Shown here: piece by piece, positions 30,648 through 42,609 of the stretch
Position numbering within the stretch: position 1 is the stretch's first letter
Layout of the letters: each line of letters begins with the position of its first letter
NCBI RefSeq assembly: GCF_028554725.1
Contig: NC_071671.1
Coordinates: 30,380,001 to 30,444,000 of the forward strand
From: Zeugodacus cucurbitae
Lineage: Eukaryota > Arthropoda > Insecta > Diptera > Tephritidae
DNA length: 64,000 bases
Direction: 5' to 3'
Notes under the pieces: generated by a model
Seen by the model: only the letters and a program-made list of their open reading frames with translations
Databases searched by the model: none
Told to the model about the DNA's origin: nothing
Position numbers and translations under genes: made by a program

Positions 30648-33478
30648 ATGGTAATACAACTTAACCTGAATCACTGCGAAGCTGCGCAAGAGCTGCTTAG
30701 GCAGACAGTATATGAACAGAAGGTAGACGTAGCTATAATTAGTGAGCAACACAAAAACATGAGTGATACGACATGGGTCTCCGACAATACAAGCAAAGCT
30801 GCCATATGGGCGTGTGGAGAGAAATCACTATAAGATAAGCCGCTATTAGGTAAATCATTTTTCACTCGGCCGAAAATCAGTGGAATTAACTTCTGTTATA
30901 TCCCACCAAGCGTACCTCAAGGTGATTTTGAAAAAACCTTGGACGAAATTGTGAGGGAAGTTCAAACTACTACAATGAACGTGGTGGCAGGAGATTTTAA
31001 TGCGTGGGCGATGGAGTGGAGTAGTATCTGCACAAACATACGTGGGGATGCCCTCCTCAAGGCGTTTTCGGTGCTTGACACTATACTGTTGAACACCGGA
31101 AACCAAAACACTTTCGAGAAGAACGGTCGTGGCTCAGTGATCGATATCACGTTCATCAGTAGCTCTCTGGTGCCATCAACCAGTTGGCAGGTGTGTGATC
31201 TTTACACGCACAGTGACCATCTGGCCATTATGCTTGAGGTCGGATTACAAATACAAACTCGAAAGAGTGCGACTACTAAACGCGTACAAACGAAGTGTTG
31301 GAAAGTTGAAACCCTAGATGAAGATCTATTCAAGCTTTCACTAGACGATGAGCTGATATGTGCAATCGATATACACCGGCAGGCTGAGTTGTTGGTTAAA
31401 CATGTTAGCAAAGCATGCGATGCCTCTATGTGTAGGAGGAAGAATAGCGCCTATAAAAAAACGGTATACTGGTGGAATAAAGAAATTGAAACTCTAAGAA
31501 GTGAATGCCACAAAGCGAGGGGAAAGTACCAAAGGAATCGGATATCGACGGTACATACGGGACTACGCGAATGCTTTAAGAGAAAACGCAATGAACTCAA
31601 AAAAAGCGATTAAAAAGAGTAAATCCCTCAGCTTCAAAGAACTCTGCCGAAAAATCGACGAAAATCCATGGGGTAATGCCTACAGGATAGTAATGTCGAA
31701 ACTCAAAGGTGGCAAAGGACAAGCACCAACCTGCCCCGCGTTATTGAAAACAGTCGTGGAAACTCTTTTCCCAGCGCAGTCTTTGTATGAAAGACAGCCC
31801 CGAGTAGAAGGCCTAGGTGAATTAAATGTACCGATAATCACGGACGTGGAGGTGATTCAAGCGGCAGACAGATTTGGTAATTCCAAAGCGCCTGGTCTGG
31901 ATGGTATTCCAAATTGAGCCTTAAAAATTGCCATCAAAAACAATACAAGAACATTCGCTGAATTGTTTACACGGTGTCTGAGAAAAGGTGTCTTCCCGAG
32001 AATTTGGAAAAAACAACGTCTGGTCCTGTTGCAGAAGCCCAATAAACCAGCCGGTGAGCCTAGCTCATACCGACCGCTTTGTATGCTGGACACGACTGGT
32101 AAAATTCTGAAACGACTAATCTGTGTAAGATTGGAATCACACTTAAAGGAGGAGTATCAGGGACTATCCGATAACCAATACGGATTCCGGAAACAGATGT
32201 CAACCATCGATGCCATAAAAAGGCTTACGGTTATCGCTAACGAGGCCATAGAAGGGTCAAGGTGGATGTATGGATCAAAGGAGTACTGTGCAGTAGTCAC
32301 TTTTGATGTTCGAAACGCCTTTAACTCGGCATGTTGGCCTCATATTATAGACGCCTTAGAACGTAAGGCAACACCGGAGTATTTAGTTAGGATTGTCGCC
32401 AGTTACCTCTCTGATCGAGTGTTACTATACGACACCGAAGAAGGACCCAGGAAATATATAGTAACAGGGGGAGTGCCGCAGGGTTCAGTACTAGGGCCAC
32501 TTCTGTGGAATGTATTGTACGACTGGGTGTTGCGTCTCCCACTACCGAGGGAGGTAAATATCATTGGATACGCTGATGATATCGCAGTAACCGTAGTAGC
32601 GAAAGAACTTGTCGAAATAGAGAATATATGTAACTATACAGCAGTAAAAATCAAAGACTGGCTTACATCAACAAAGCTGCAGCTTGCTGGTCAAAAAACT
32701 GAGGCGGTGTTCATCACCAGCAGAAAAAAGCTGGAAAATATTACTCTTACCATCGACGGCTATAGCATCACGACACACCCGCGCTGAAGTACCTAGGAGT
32801 ACTAATAGACGCGAGACTTAGCTACAAGAGGCACATTGACAAAGTTTGCGAGAAAGCAGCACGGGTAACGGCAGCCTTGACGAGGATAATGGCCAACATT
32901 GGCGGTCCAAGCAAAAATAGGAGAGCACTATTGGCCAGGGTGAGCCTATCCATCATAATGTATGCGGCGCCCATATGGGGACCAGCCCTACAGCATAAGA
33001 CGTATACAAAGAAAGCGAAATCAGTAGTTCGACTCAAAGCGTTAGCAGACGTCTAACAGTTGAGGAGCGGAAGGAGGAAAGACAAGTGAGTCTCAACGAA
33101 TGGCAGCGACGATGGGACGCAGCAACGACTGGGAGGTGGGCACACAGGTTGATCAGAAGCGTGCACATATGGATAGAGAGAGAGCATGGAGAAACTGACT
33201 TCTACCTGACTCAGTTTCTGACGGGTCACGGATGTTTTAGAGAATATTTGTATAAATATGGTCATGATGACGGAACGAATTGTTCTTTTTGCGGCAATAG
33301 CGAGGAGAACGCGCTACACGTATTCTTTTCCTGTCCAAAATATGAATGTGAAAGAGTGGAATTAGCGAAAATTACATCGGATAGAGTGACGCCGGATATC
33401 GTGCTGCGCGTGATTAAATCGAATATGGTATGGGATAGAGTAAGAGCGTGGTCTGCGATAGTCCTCCAAGAGCTCTGA
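30648..33478 (+). pseudogene. R1-type LINE ORF2: endonuclease, RT, zinc finger
   Basis: Endonuclease from 30648 (VIQLNLNHCEAAQELL, DVAIISEQ), broken by TAA at 30831, then VVAGDFNAWAMEW and the SDHLAI catalytic His site. RT from about 31800: FGNSKAPGLDGIPN then TGA at 31915, SYRPLCMLDTTGKILKRL, VVTFDVRNAFNSACW, GGVPQGSVLGPLLWN and the catalytic GYADDIAV. After a shift at 32785 come LKYLGVLIDARLSYKRHI and a C-terminal CSFCGNSEENALHVFFSC finger (33290-33340), ending at 33478. At least four lesions are visible. About 940 codons in total, near normal length. Confidence 0.85.
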
Positions 33479-34002
33479 AGGAAAGAGTGTCAACGCCGCG
33501 AAAGTAGAAGAATAAACGAAATGTAGGCTGCGTGCGTGCGTGTGTGAAGAGCCTAATGGCTAAGCTTGGCCTCATGAAGAAATGCCTAACGGCGGTTCCG
33601 TGGGGCGTATATGTACAAGCGAAGACTGCGAATTTAAGGGTTTGGTACGTAGGCGTATTGATCTGCAAGTCAGCACACAACGCAACACAGCACACAACAC
33701 AGCATAACAAACCACTCAGCACACAACGCAACACTGCACATCCGAACGGGATCATCCTTCTTTTCGTTTTCGCCAGCGACCTTAGTGGTTCCCGCGACCG
33801 GAAAAGTGATTTTGTGTGTGTGTGCTCAACATTTACATTTACAATTATATTTTTTCAAAATTTAATACTGTTTAATGAACCCGGAATTAAAATTAAAATT
33901 ATAACGATCTTGAAACCCGTGCGTTTTCTTTCCCCTTTTTTACAGTGCGTGATCAGTGCCCTTTACATTAACGTAAGTATCTGGTACATATACGTGAACA
34001 AA

Positions 34003-34020
34003 TGGTCCTCCGAGCCTTTC
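34003..34020 (+). other. primer-binding site of element D (tRNA-Tyr-like)
   Basis: TGGTCCTCCGAGCCTTTC, two bases after the 5' LTR. The first 14 bases differ at one position from the complement of the insect tRNA-Tyr 3' end. The similarity fades afterwards. Confidence 0.65.
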
Positions 34021-35246
34021 GGAAAGGCACCTAAGGTAAAAAAAAAAATACAAACCTCAAAAACAATAAAGTGCCCAAATAGAGTGTATAAATCCAATTT
34101 AAATTGGACAAGTAATATAACAAATCTAATAAGCGAAATGAAAGTGTAAAACAACAAAAAAAGAAGTGCTAGAACAAATAAAAGTGGGAAAAAGGGCATA
34201 GGTATATACAAACAAAAATAGTTTAAGAAAAAAAAATATATGTATATATATGTGTAGAAACGAAATTGCATACGTGAGCAAATTTAACTAATTACAAGAA
34301 ACAAACAAATACAAAACTAACTATAAAACAAAAAGCGGGCGCGGTACAAAAAAAAAAAACAACTTAACAAACACAAAACTAATACAAAAACAAAATAATA
34401 CATAAGGAGAACACAAGAGTTTGCAAACAACGAGGGAGGAGAACACCATTTAACAAGGACAGCGCTGGACAAAAACAAGAAAAGAGACAAAAGCAGAAGC
34501 AACAATAAGTATATGTATACTTGCCCAAAAACCCTTGGCGAAAGAAAAGTGAGTCCGTTCCATTTTTATATTACAAAAGAAAAGTTAAATTAAATTTTAT
34601 GCGCATATGTATGTAAATTACAGTTAGAGCGGTATTTCGGGACACCGTTATTTTTTGACACGAGACTGTACTTAATAGTATTTTCGGTTTATATATACGT
34701 ACAAAATAACTGATCGAAAAAGTACAGTCCTGCCGATTTGCTTAGTTTGTGTCTCTGAACACACCACTACTTTATTAAAAAAAAAAAAAAAACACAAAGT
34801 TTAAAAAAGTCAAGTATTACATACTTGCAACTTGGGCTAAAAAATAGCAACAAGCAGGATCGCTCATAACAAGCAAAGCAAAAACAATAAAAAAACGTAC
34901 TTACATACATATGATCGTATTCAAACAACACGAAACCCATATATGTATTGGCAAATTATGTATATACCTATTTATATACATAACGTATGGTACATACACA
35001 AATGAACAAGTGAATTAGACCACCTGCTTGAATGTTGACTTCGTGTCCCCAAACACACCAAAAGAAAAAAGAAAAAAAACTACAATTTATATAAGACAAG
35101 TATTCACTACTTGCAAATTCTCCTGCGATACCCCTTGGGCTTTAAGCCAACAAGCTGGATCGCTTACAAAATTCAAGCAAAGGCAGAAGGAAAGAATAAA
35201 AGGAAATAACAATATTAAAACTCTAATTTCATTTATGTATGTACAC

Positions 35247-35844
35247 CATAGATGGGCACTTTGCAATACCAGTAAAAATGCAGTAAATTTTTTTTTTTTT
35301 TTTGGGAAAAACTTGGACGAGTGGGTAGTCTGTTCTCGGGGAAGAACCGGTTTTTTCGGGTCGGTCAGTGGTCGGTTTTGCTCGTCCCCTACTACCCGAT
35401 CACTTCTCAACCGATTTATACCGCTCACTATATATCTGGAAAATACGGACATATATCTGGTTTTGGCCTAAGCAAAAATCGCTATGTTTTTTTACTTAGA
35501 CCAAAACCGGATAATGCACATACATACATATATGGTGGTATATATAATCGGACATGATTTTTTTAAACATCCGATGGCGAAAAAAATCTGTTTTTGTGAA
35601 GCAATTTTTCCAGTAACCAGTAAAAAATTATTTTTACTGCAAATTATTTTCAGTAACCAGTAAAAAAATATTTTTACTGCTAATTATTTTCAGTAACCAG
35701 TAAAAAAATATTTTTACTGCTAATTTTTCCAGTAATCAGTAAAACTGTACTGGTAATGCAAATTTAATTTCATTATCAGTAAAGTGTTACTGTTTACTGC
35801 TGTACGTAATGCAGTAAATATATAATGCAGTGTGCCCATCTATG
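35247..35844. mobile_element. hAT-like MITE with internal 40-bp tandem repeats
   Basis: 598 bp with inverted ends CATAGATGGGCAC / GTGCCCATCTATG and an 8-bp target duplication ATGTACAC / ATATACAC (one mismatch). Three ~40-bp units of CAGTAACCAGTAAAAAAATA followed by TTTTTACTGC lie at 35610-35730, and GCAGTAAA motifs recur at both ends. No transposase is seen. Confidence 0.72.
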
Positions 35845-36712
35845 ATATACACTTATGCCCCAAAACATATGACTCTCTCCCACACCACACCACATAAACA
35901 TATTCATGCATACATACCCAAATATTTTAAAAGTTTATATACAATATATATATATATATAAATATATTACCATCGCGTATTACAATTCTTCCGCGCTCTC
36001 ATCGAAAGGTTATTAACATACAAATACCTTCGTATACATATGTACATGTAACACATACTACATGGTACATACATAAATTAACGTAACCAATAGCTAACAA
36101 AAAAAAACCTGCCTTTATGCTTAGCTAGTGTCTCCAAACACACCAAAAACAAACTACAAAAGCGTTTTTAAAAGTCAAGTATTTACTACATGCAATTTCT
36201 CAGGCGATACCTCATGGGCTTAAAAGTAACAAGCAGGATCGCTTAGCAAAGGCAGAAAAGAGACAATTAAAGAAACTAACAATAATATATTACTAATAGC
36301 ATTTATGTATGTACACTTGTGTATGTCATCAAACATATGCATTCTCCTGCGCTATACATGTCTTTGTTTTTCTCTTTACTCATATCTTTATATATCCTCT
36401 CATTAAAATCGTGCGTTTAAAACAACAGCATATATAATTGAGAATTAATACAACTATATATGTATTGCAAATTACCGCGCTCACGTCGAATGCTTATCCA
36501 TACCTAAATACATACATTTATACATATACATATTTATGTGCACTCAGCACTGGCATATACGTTATACATATAAGTCACATGTACATACATATATGTGGGT
36601 GATAAAGGGTTAAACGACAGCCGTCGAACACACTAAATAAGAAGAAGCATCGACATCCACCATCCACCGACGCCTTGATAGAAGAAGAACTTTATGAGCT
36701 TGCAACAGTTAA

Positions 36713-37223
36713 GTGCTGAACACAAAGACGACGACACGACACGACGTAGCGATCACAAATTTCGCTTTGAAGCCAGCGTCTTGAACATTTTGAAGACGGC
36801 AGCGACATATCAAACAGCAATTTCATTGTTGCCGTACTAACATCTTTCACTTCAATAAAATTTACAAATTTGGTTTAAAGTGAAATTATTTACGCAAAAA
36901 ATGTAAAAATGGTCGATTTATTTGTTTTAAATAATCGATTGTTATTATAAATGATATATCAAAGCTATTTTACGTTTCTGCTGGCAAAATAACGCCATAC
37001 TTGTGAGAACTTTGAATAATTTTACATTTCACATGTTAGTGGCAGCTCTACAGCGGCCATTGTCGTCGGCAAAATTAGAAACATTTCTAATTTGGCGACA
37101 ATGACAACTACAAGCCTGTTGTCGCGTAGTCGTGCTGTTGTCAATCTGTGCCCATAAGAACGCGTGTATTTTAATATTTGACAGAAGTCGCCCGTCGCTT
37201 GTCGTCTTCTATGTGTTCAGCAC
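36713..37223. mobile_element. MITE with GTGCTGAACACA ends
   Basis: 511 bp, non-coding. Left end GTGCTGAACACAAAGACGAC, right end the inverse of GTGCTGAACACATAGAAGAC, with further GACGAC/GTCGTC repeats inside. I could not fix the target duplication (flanks TTAA and ATTA). Confidence 0.65.
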
Positions 37224-37858
37224 ATTACAGTTTGAGTTTAAAGACGGACGCGAAACGACGTGGCACGCATAAGATGTGCATATAAGACGACGCGCATTAA
37301 TTCTCCTTATTAAATATAATAACTTCAAATTTGTTCAACTAATTAATAACTTTAACCTCTTGTTAAACTTGTAACTATCTGTTAATGTAAAAATGTATTT
37401 TTCAATTAATAAATAATATATATAATAAATAAATAACATTTATGCGAAACGAACGAAACAAAAACAATAACTATATGCATTAAGCATAAACATATGCAAG
37501 CACATTCAAATATATGTACATCCAAATATTTTTGCTTATTACGATTTCCTTTTCGTTCGCGTTCTTCACTCATTAGATACAACTGTACAAATTAATCGAG
37601 AGTGATCAAGTCACAGATGTAAGTACGTACACTGTAAAAAAATAGTTTTTCATAATAAGAAAAAAAAACAAATTTGTTTTATTCTTATTATTATTTATGC
37701 GGTTTATGCGGAAATTTATATATATAAAAATTCTCAAATTTCAATAATCTTTAATTGTATTCAATTCAATTTCTTATACCTTTTATTACAACAAGAATTT
37801 TCAATTTCAACAAATAATTCAATTTTAAGCTAAAAGCTTCACATCCGATACAAATTAA

Positions 37859-39411
37859 ATGCAATCTGATAAAACAAAAGAGGTAAAACCAAAAACTCCT
37901 CTATCATTAGAAATTCCTAAAATGGCTGATGAAGATAAGCCGCAAGGCCCTCCTGCAGAAGCTACACGCTCAAAGCAGAGCATATATCAAGATTCATCAC
38001 TGAAAGTGATACTTTTATAAGTTATTGCACACAATTCAAAGCTTCCCCTATTGCTGACATCACGGAATCGGTTTTAAAAATAAAACTCGAAATTGTCCAC
38101 GAAATATGGGCACGCCTTCTGGCAGCGTACGAATCAGTAATTGATACTGACGACGCTGAACTCCCAGAAAACATAAAAGCTTCGGCGACAGCCAAATTAA
38201 ATAATTGCCGTGGTCAGAAAGAAATAATAAAGGGAATGATAAGCGAACAATTAAATGTATTAAGGCCAAATAGCGCCACTACTCCCCCTCCCAGAGTAGT
38301 CACAACAACAAAAGAAGACCTAGATAAAGGCATGTATCTAAATGTACCAACTTGTGATACTGAAGTTTTTACTGGATGTTATGACCAATGGCCGTCCTTC
38401 CGGGACATGTTCACAGCCCTTTACATAAACCATCCTAGACTTGCAGAAGCACAAAAGCTATTCCAACTAAGGTACAAAACACAAGGGGAAGCAGGCATTA
38501 TCGTCAAGCAATTCGATTTAAGTGGCGAAAGTTTTAAGCTGGCTTGGGAAGCACTAGTCCAAAGATATGAAAATAAAAGAGTAATGATAGAATACCCCAT
38601 AAAAACTATATTACATTACCCAAAAATTAAACAAGAAACCAGCCAGGAATTTCAAAAATTCTACTCGACAGTGACTAATTGCCTGTCAGTGTTAAAAACA
38701 CAAAATTCCCCCGTAGTAACTATTTGTGCAAAAAAACTCCCTCAGGCTGCGTTACTACGATGGGAACAATCACTTGACGATATATGTGTAATGCCCACAT
38801 GGGAGCAAATGAAAAAATTCCTCGCTGCTCAGTACGAGATAGCTGAGCGAATGGGCAGCCAAAATATGAATATATCAAGTCATCAAAATGAGTCGAGTAA
38901 AACCTCGTTTAAGCCTTAAGCCAGCAATAATATGCAATATAATAAACACGCCAATAAAAGTCACACATTCGTTTCTAATCAAAATACTCAACGGCAATCA
39001 TTGTGTGAACTCTGTAAGGGAGGTCATAAGTTAAGATCTTGCGAGAGATTCAAAAAATTACCCGCTTCAGATAGAAACAATCTTGTTCGGCAACACAAAC
39101 TTTGCAAAAACTGTCTGTCAAACTATCATATGACAAAAGACTGTGAAAGCAAATTCAATTGTGTATATTGCCAACGAAGACATCACTCATTGCTTCATAT
39201 TAACGATTTTCAAAATATGAAGCAAAATCAATTTCAAAAAACCACGGGGTTAGTCGCTACAACTTCATGTAGTAATCCCGAAAAAGGGAAGAACAACCAT
39301 GTTGCTCTAAAGCAACAAAAATTCAAGCGTTTCATTCAGAAAATGAAAGTAAAATTCTTTTACCCACTGCGGTCATCACCATTGAACATAAAGGTGATTT
39401 ATTCAAACTAA
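37859..39411 (+). pseudogene. BEL/Pao gag (element D)
   Basis: ATG at 37859 (MQSDKTKEVKPKTPLSLEIP); a frameshift near 38010 leads into 38236-38919. That piece has VPTCDTEVFTGCYDQWPSFR, FTALYINHPRLAEAQKLFQL and YENKRVMIEYPIKTILHYP. After TAA at 38917 the knuckles follow (38932-39411): CELCKGGHKLRSC, CKNCLSNYHMTKDC and CVYCQRRHHSLLH. The set matches elements A and B. Gag would assemble the particle and bind RNA. Confidence 0.82.
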
Positions 39412-39854
39412 GGGCACTAATAGATCAAGGCTCTCAAAGATCCTTTATATCTTCAAAGGCTCAAAATCGGCTCAAACTGACAATAAAACATTCAAATTTC
39501 CAAATTTCTGGAATTATTCAAAATTCCAACAAAATATGCCCAATCACCATAGTATTTCCAAGTGCGGATAGTAGAATAGATGCACAAGCAATCGTTCTAC
39601 CGCAACTTACAAATCTGCTTCCAAGCTATGAAGTCAATAAAAAACACTGGGAAAAATGCTCACATCTGAAGTTAGCAGATCCCAACTGTCATACCCCATC
39701 GCAAATTGACATATTGTTAGGCAGTGACTTAATACCTCAAATAATTCTTGAAGGTATTGAGAAAATCTCCAATATATTGTTAGCTCAAAATACAATCTTT
39801 GGATGGATTATAAGTGGCCAAGTCACTGAAAAAATCAATTCTTTCACCACTTAA
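39340..39854 (+). pseudogene. BEL/Pao protease (element D)
   Basis: Open stretch without its own ATG, read as a frame overlapping the end of gag. It has LRALIDQGSQRSFIS with an intact D-Q-G active site, DILLGSDLIPQIILEG and the terminal TIFGWIISGQ. It ends at TAA 39854 before RT, so the Gag-Pol frame is interrupted. Confidence 0.75.
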
Positions 39855-39897
39855 GTGTAAAATAACTCAAACGAGTATCTAAATAATCAACTTAAAA

Positions 39898-40790
39898 AAT
39901 TCTGGGAAGTAGAAGAATTACCTCAGACTATCCAACCTTCAGAAGAAGACCAGGCATGCGAAGCCTACTACAAGTCCACAACAACAAGAAACGAACATGG
40001 TCGTTATGTTGTGCGACTACCATTCAAACCAACTTTTCCAGAAACCACAGCTCTAGGCCACTCTAGAATATCAGCAGTCCAGCAATTTCTAAGCCTGGAA
40101 AAAAGCCTGATGAAGAAAAGCAAGCTTAAATCAGCATATGACAATGTGATGGACGAATATCTCGATCTTAATCATAAGGAAGAGACTGTACCATATGAAA
40201 AAGTATCTAACGGTAGATATCTATCTTTTTATCTGCCACATCACGAGGTAATTAGACTAGATAAAATTACAACAAAAGTACGAGTAGTTTTCAATGCCTC
40301 GAAGAGTAGTTCTCCTGCTCGGAATATAATACCGCCAGAAAGCCGGAAAATTGGAAATTTTCATATCACTCCCGAAGAGGACGATATTCTCTATCGATTT
40401 TCATCATTTCCTAGAGCACTAAGGGTAGTCGCTTACATGCACAAATTCACCCAAAGGCTTAAACAAAAAATGAAAGGAATACCCATTGATTCTTGCGTGT
40501 ATTTAACGCATTCCGACTTGCAACATGCTAAAGTTAGTCTTATTACATACACTCAAACTCGCTACTTCAATCCAGAGACGTCAAAGTTGCTTGAAAAACG
40601 ACCTCTCGAAAAGAGAAGCTCACTTCTTGTCTTAAACCCATTCTTGGACGCTAAGGGATTACTCAGGGCAAATGGTAGAGAAGCGAACTCCAGCCTTAGT
40701 TACAATGAACGACATCCCATCATTATTCCAGAGAAATCCCGGTTTACTTATATATTTCTAATATATCCACCAGCTTACACTGTATGGTGA
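39898..40790 (+). pseudogene. BEL/Pao RT start fused to the integrase N-side (element D)
   Basis: The reading begins KFWEVEELPQ and passes HGRYVVRLPFKPTF, FYLPHHEVIRLDKITTKVRV and VFNASKSSSPARN, the standard Pao RT opening. At about 40318 it continues without a stop into IGNFHITPEEDDILYRFSSF and GLLRANGREANSSLSYNERH, which belong after RNase H. The catalytic YVDD part of RT and all of RNase H are therefore deleted in frame. The copy cannot reverse transcribe. Confidence 0.82.
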
Positions 40791-41798
40791 GCATCGCTTG
40801 ATGCAACAAATGGTCCGACAAGAATATTATATACCACGACTAAAGCCACAAATAAAAAGAACGATCTTCACGTGTAAACAGTGTACTATGTACAAACACA
40901 AGATGCGTACGCAGATAATGGCCTAAAGTCGTCCTCTTTCAGAAAAGGGTATGTGGCTGTTTTTGTATGCTTTACGACAAAGGCAGTAGCTATGTTCAGA
41001 TCTGACTACTGAGGCTTTTCTTGCAGCATTTGCACGTTTTGTCGGACGACGCGGATTTCCATCAAAGATAATGAGTGACAATGGGAAAAACTTTGTTGGG
41101 CCCAAAAGAGCCGCAGAGAAGGAGTTTATAAACTTCAGGAAAGAAGTCTCCCCTGAAATTGTCAATAAATATGCATTGGCAATCGGCATCGATTGGCAAT
41201 TTATACCCCCATGTTCTCCACACATAGGCGGACTCTGGGAATCAGCAGTAAAAAGCTTTAAGTCCCATTTGAAGAAAACGGCAGGTAATCATAAATTCAA
41301 TTATGAAGAGTTTACCACACTACTCGCTCGAATAGAAGCCGTACTCAATTCAAGACCCATATCACCCCTCTCGCAAGATCCCTCCGATTTCACAGCCCTC
41401 ACACCAGGTCATTTCCTCAGAGGAGCTCCTCTTCTCGCCATACCTGAGGCAGATGGAGAATCACTTAATTTAACAAATCGATGGGAAAGAATCAAGATTT
41501 TCCATCATGAATTTAGCCAAAGATGGAAGGAAGACTACCTCAAGATCTTCTTAAGAGACATCGATGGAAGACCACCCAGAAGGAACCCAATGCAGGAGAA
41601 TGTGTCCTCATCCAGGACGAATGTCTACCTCCAACCGAATGGCGGCTAGGCCGCATCGAAAAGGTTCATCGAGGATCCGATGGTCACATAAGAGTAGTCG
41701 ATCTACGAACGCAAACCGGCATATTAACTCGACCACTTGTTAAATTATGTTTTCTTCCAAACAACGAAGAACAACTTACACAAAAAACGCAAAATTAA
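40791..41798 (+). pseudogene. BEL/Pao integrase (element D)
   Basis: The zinc-binding region (near 40790-40900) and the first catalytic Asp region are frame-broken. From 41071 the core is clear: MSDNGKNFVGPKRAAEKEF with the second Asp, HIGGLWESAVKSFKSHLK with the Glu region, and VLNSRPISPLSQDP. A shift near 41560 moves to 41523-41798, which ends with the LPPTEWRLGRIEKVHRGSDG domain (DUF5641-like). Confidence 0.82.
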
Positions 41799-42011
41799 TC
41801 AAAATCAATACCGCCAATTCACTCGCAAAATCCGAAATACAATCGTTTACAATTCGTATACGCAAACAGAAATTCAAGCAAGCGCGATTAGAATTAAGTA
41901 AACATATATATCTATATATACATATACATATATATATACCCACATACACATCTACAATATCTTTTACCAAATTATAAGTAAATTTCAAAAAAATTTCATA
42001 TTCCCATAGAA

Positions 42012-42589
42012 ATGGATATAGACGAGAACCAGAACACCCTCAAGACAGTGAGCCACGAGGACGCAAAGGGTTATGGGACCACCATCCGCCGCAGCAGCCA
42101 GGGATACAGGTGAAGAGCAGCCGATTAAGGGTCAGGGGCCTCCACGCTGCAGTCTGTACCATCGCCCACACGCTCTTAAGAGATGGCCCATCTTCCAGAG
42201 CATGAAGCTAGCACAACGCCGCCAAATCGCAAGAGCTCATGGGCATTGTATGACCTGCTTGGCAGACGACCATGCCACCAACGACTGTTGGGCCAACAGT
42301 ATGTGCCAATACTGCCACCGACCACATCATACGATGTTCCACCGGTTTCCCAAACGAACCGGTACTGAAGATACCACTCGCATTCGTCGCCGTCCACAAC
42401 GCGATCTGGCCCAACGCAGAAGAGAACATCGCAACGAATATGTCCAAACCGCACGTTCGCGACCACGTTTGCGTCCACATTTGCACACTCCTCCACCACC
42501 GAACTCATCAGCATCAGCAACGACGCTCAACTGGATTGAGTGCAGTAGTTAGCACGCTACAACAGCTTCAGCGGCTTCTAGGCGATTAA
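42012..42589 (+). pseudogene. extra zinc-knuckle ORF downstream of pol (element D)
   Basis: This separate reading frame lies between integrase and the polypurine tract, where some LTR elements carry env. It starts at ATG 42012 (MDIDENQNTLKT), shifts to 42073-42552 and appears to end in another frame with GLSAVVSTLQQLQRLLGD at 42589. It encodes a basic Pro/Arg-rich protein with a double knuckle (CMTCLADDHATNDC, CQYCHRPHHTMFH) like the C-terminus of Pao Gag. It is GC-richer than its neighbours. No signal peptide or membrane segment is seen, so it is not an env. A role in RNA or Gag binding is only a guess. Confidence 0.65.
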
Positions 42590-42594
42590 TCCGC

Positions 42595-42609
42595 CTGGGG
42601 GGGCCGGGA
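42595..42609 (+). promoter_or_regulatory. polypurine tract of element D
   Basis: GGGGGGGCCGGGA immediately before the 3' LTR. The GGCCGGGA end is shared with element B. Confidence 0.6.

Larger units (their letters stand above)
29239..33671 (+). mobile_element. R1-clade LINE inserted in the LTR of element D
   Basis: ~4.4-kb non-LTR retrotransposon on the plus strand: a ~660-bp GC-rich leader, an ORF1 remnant (29904-30560), ORF2 (30648-33478) and a ~190-bp 3' tail without poly(A). It sits where the LTR is rich in ACA/ACAC repeats. The RT (GVPQGSVLGPLLWN, GYADDIAVTV) and the C-terminal TGRWAHRLI / LTQFLTGHGCFREYL region are typical of R1 relatives. The end coordinates are good to about 10 bp. 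Confidence 0.8.
29172..34000 (+). repeat. 5' LTR of element D, split by a LINE
   Basis: Pieces 29172-29238 and about 33672-34000 align with the 3' LTR 42610-43067. The proximal piece shares TTGTGACATCACCCGCTTAT. The distal piece shares GATCATCCTTCTTTTCGTTT and the final GTAAGTATCTGG. The 3' LTR has a ~31-bp segment (around 42827-42858) absent here. Confidence 0.85.
34021..37858 (+). other. long AT-rich leader of element D with three repeat units
   Basis: 3.8 kb between primer site and gag, with no protein-coding sign. A ~130-145-bp unit occurs three times: about 34738-34868, 35023-35166 and 36110-36250. Each runs from GTGTCTC(T/C)(G/A)AACACACCA to CAACAAGC(A/T)GGATCGCT. Two MITEs account for about 1.1 kb. 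The rest is simple TATA/ACATA-rich sequence. Confidence 0.65.

Noticed and set aside
33414..34271. Cys/Phe-rich ORFs on both strands around the 5' LTR of element D
   Set aside because: Low-complexity readings of CA/GT-rich LTR sequence.
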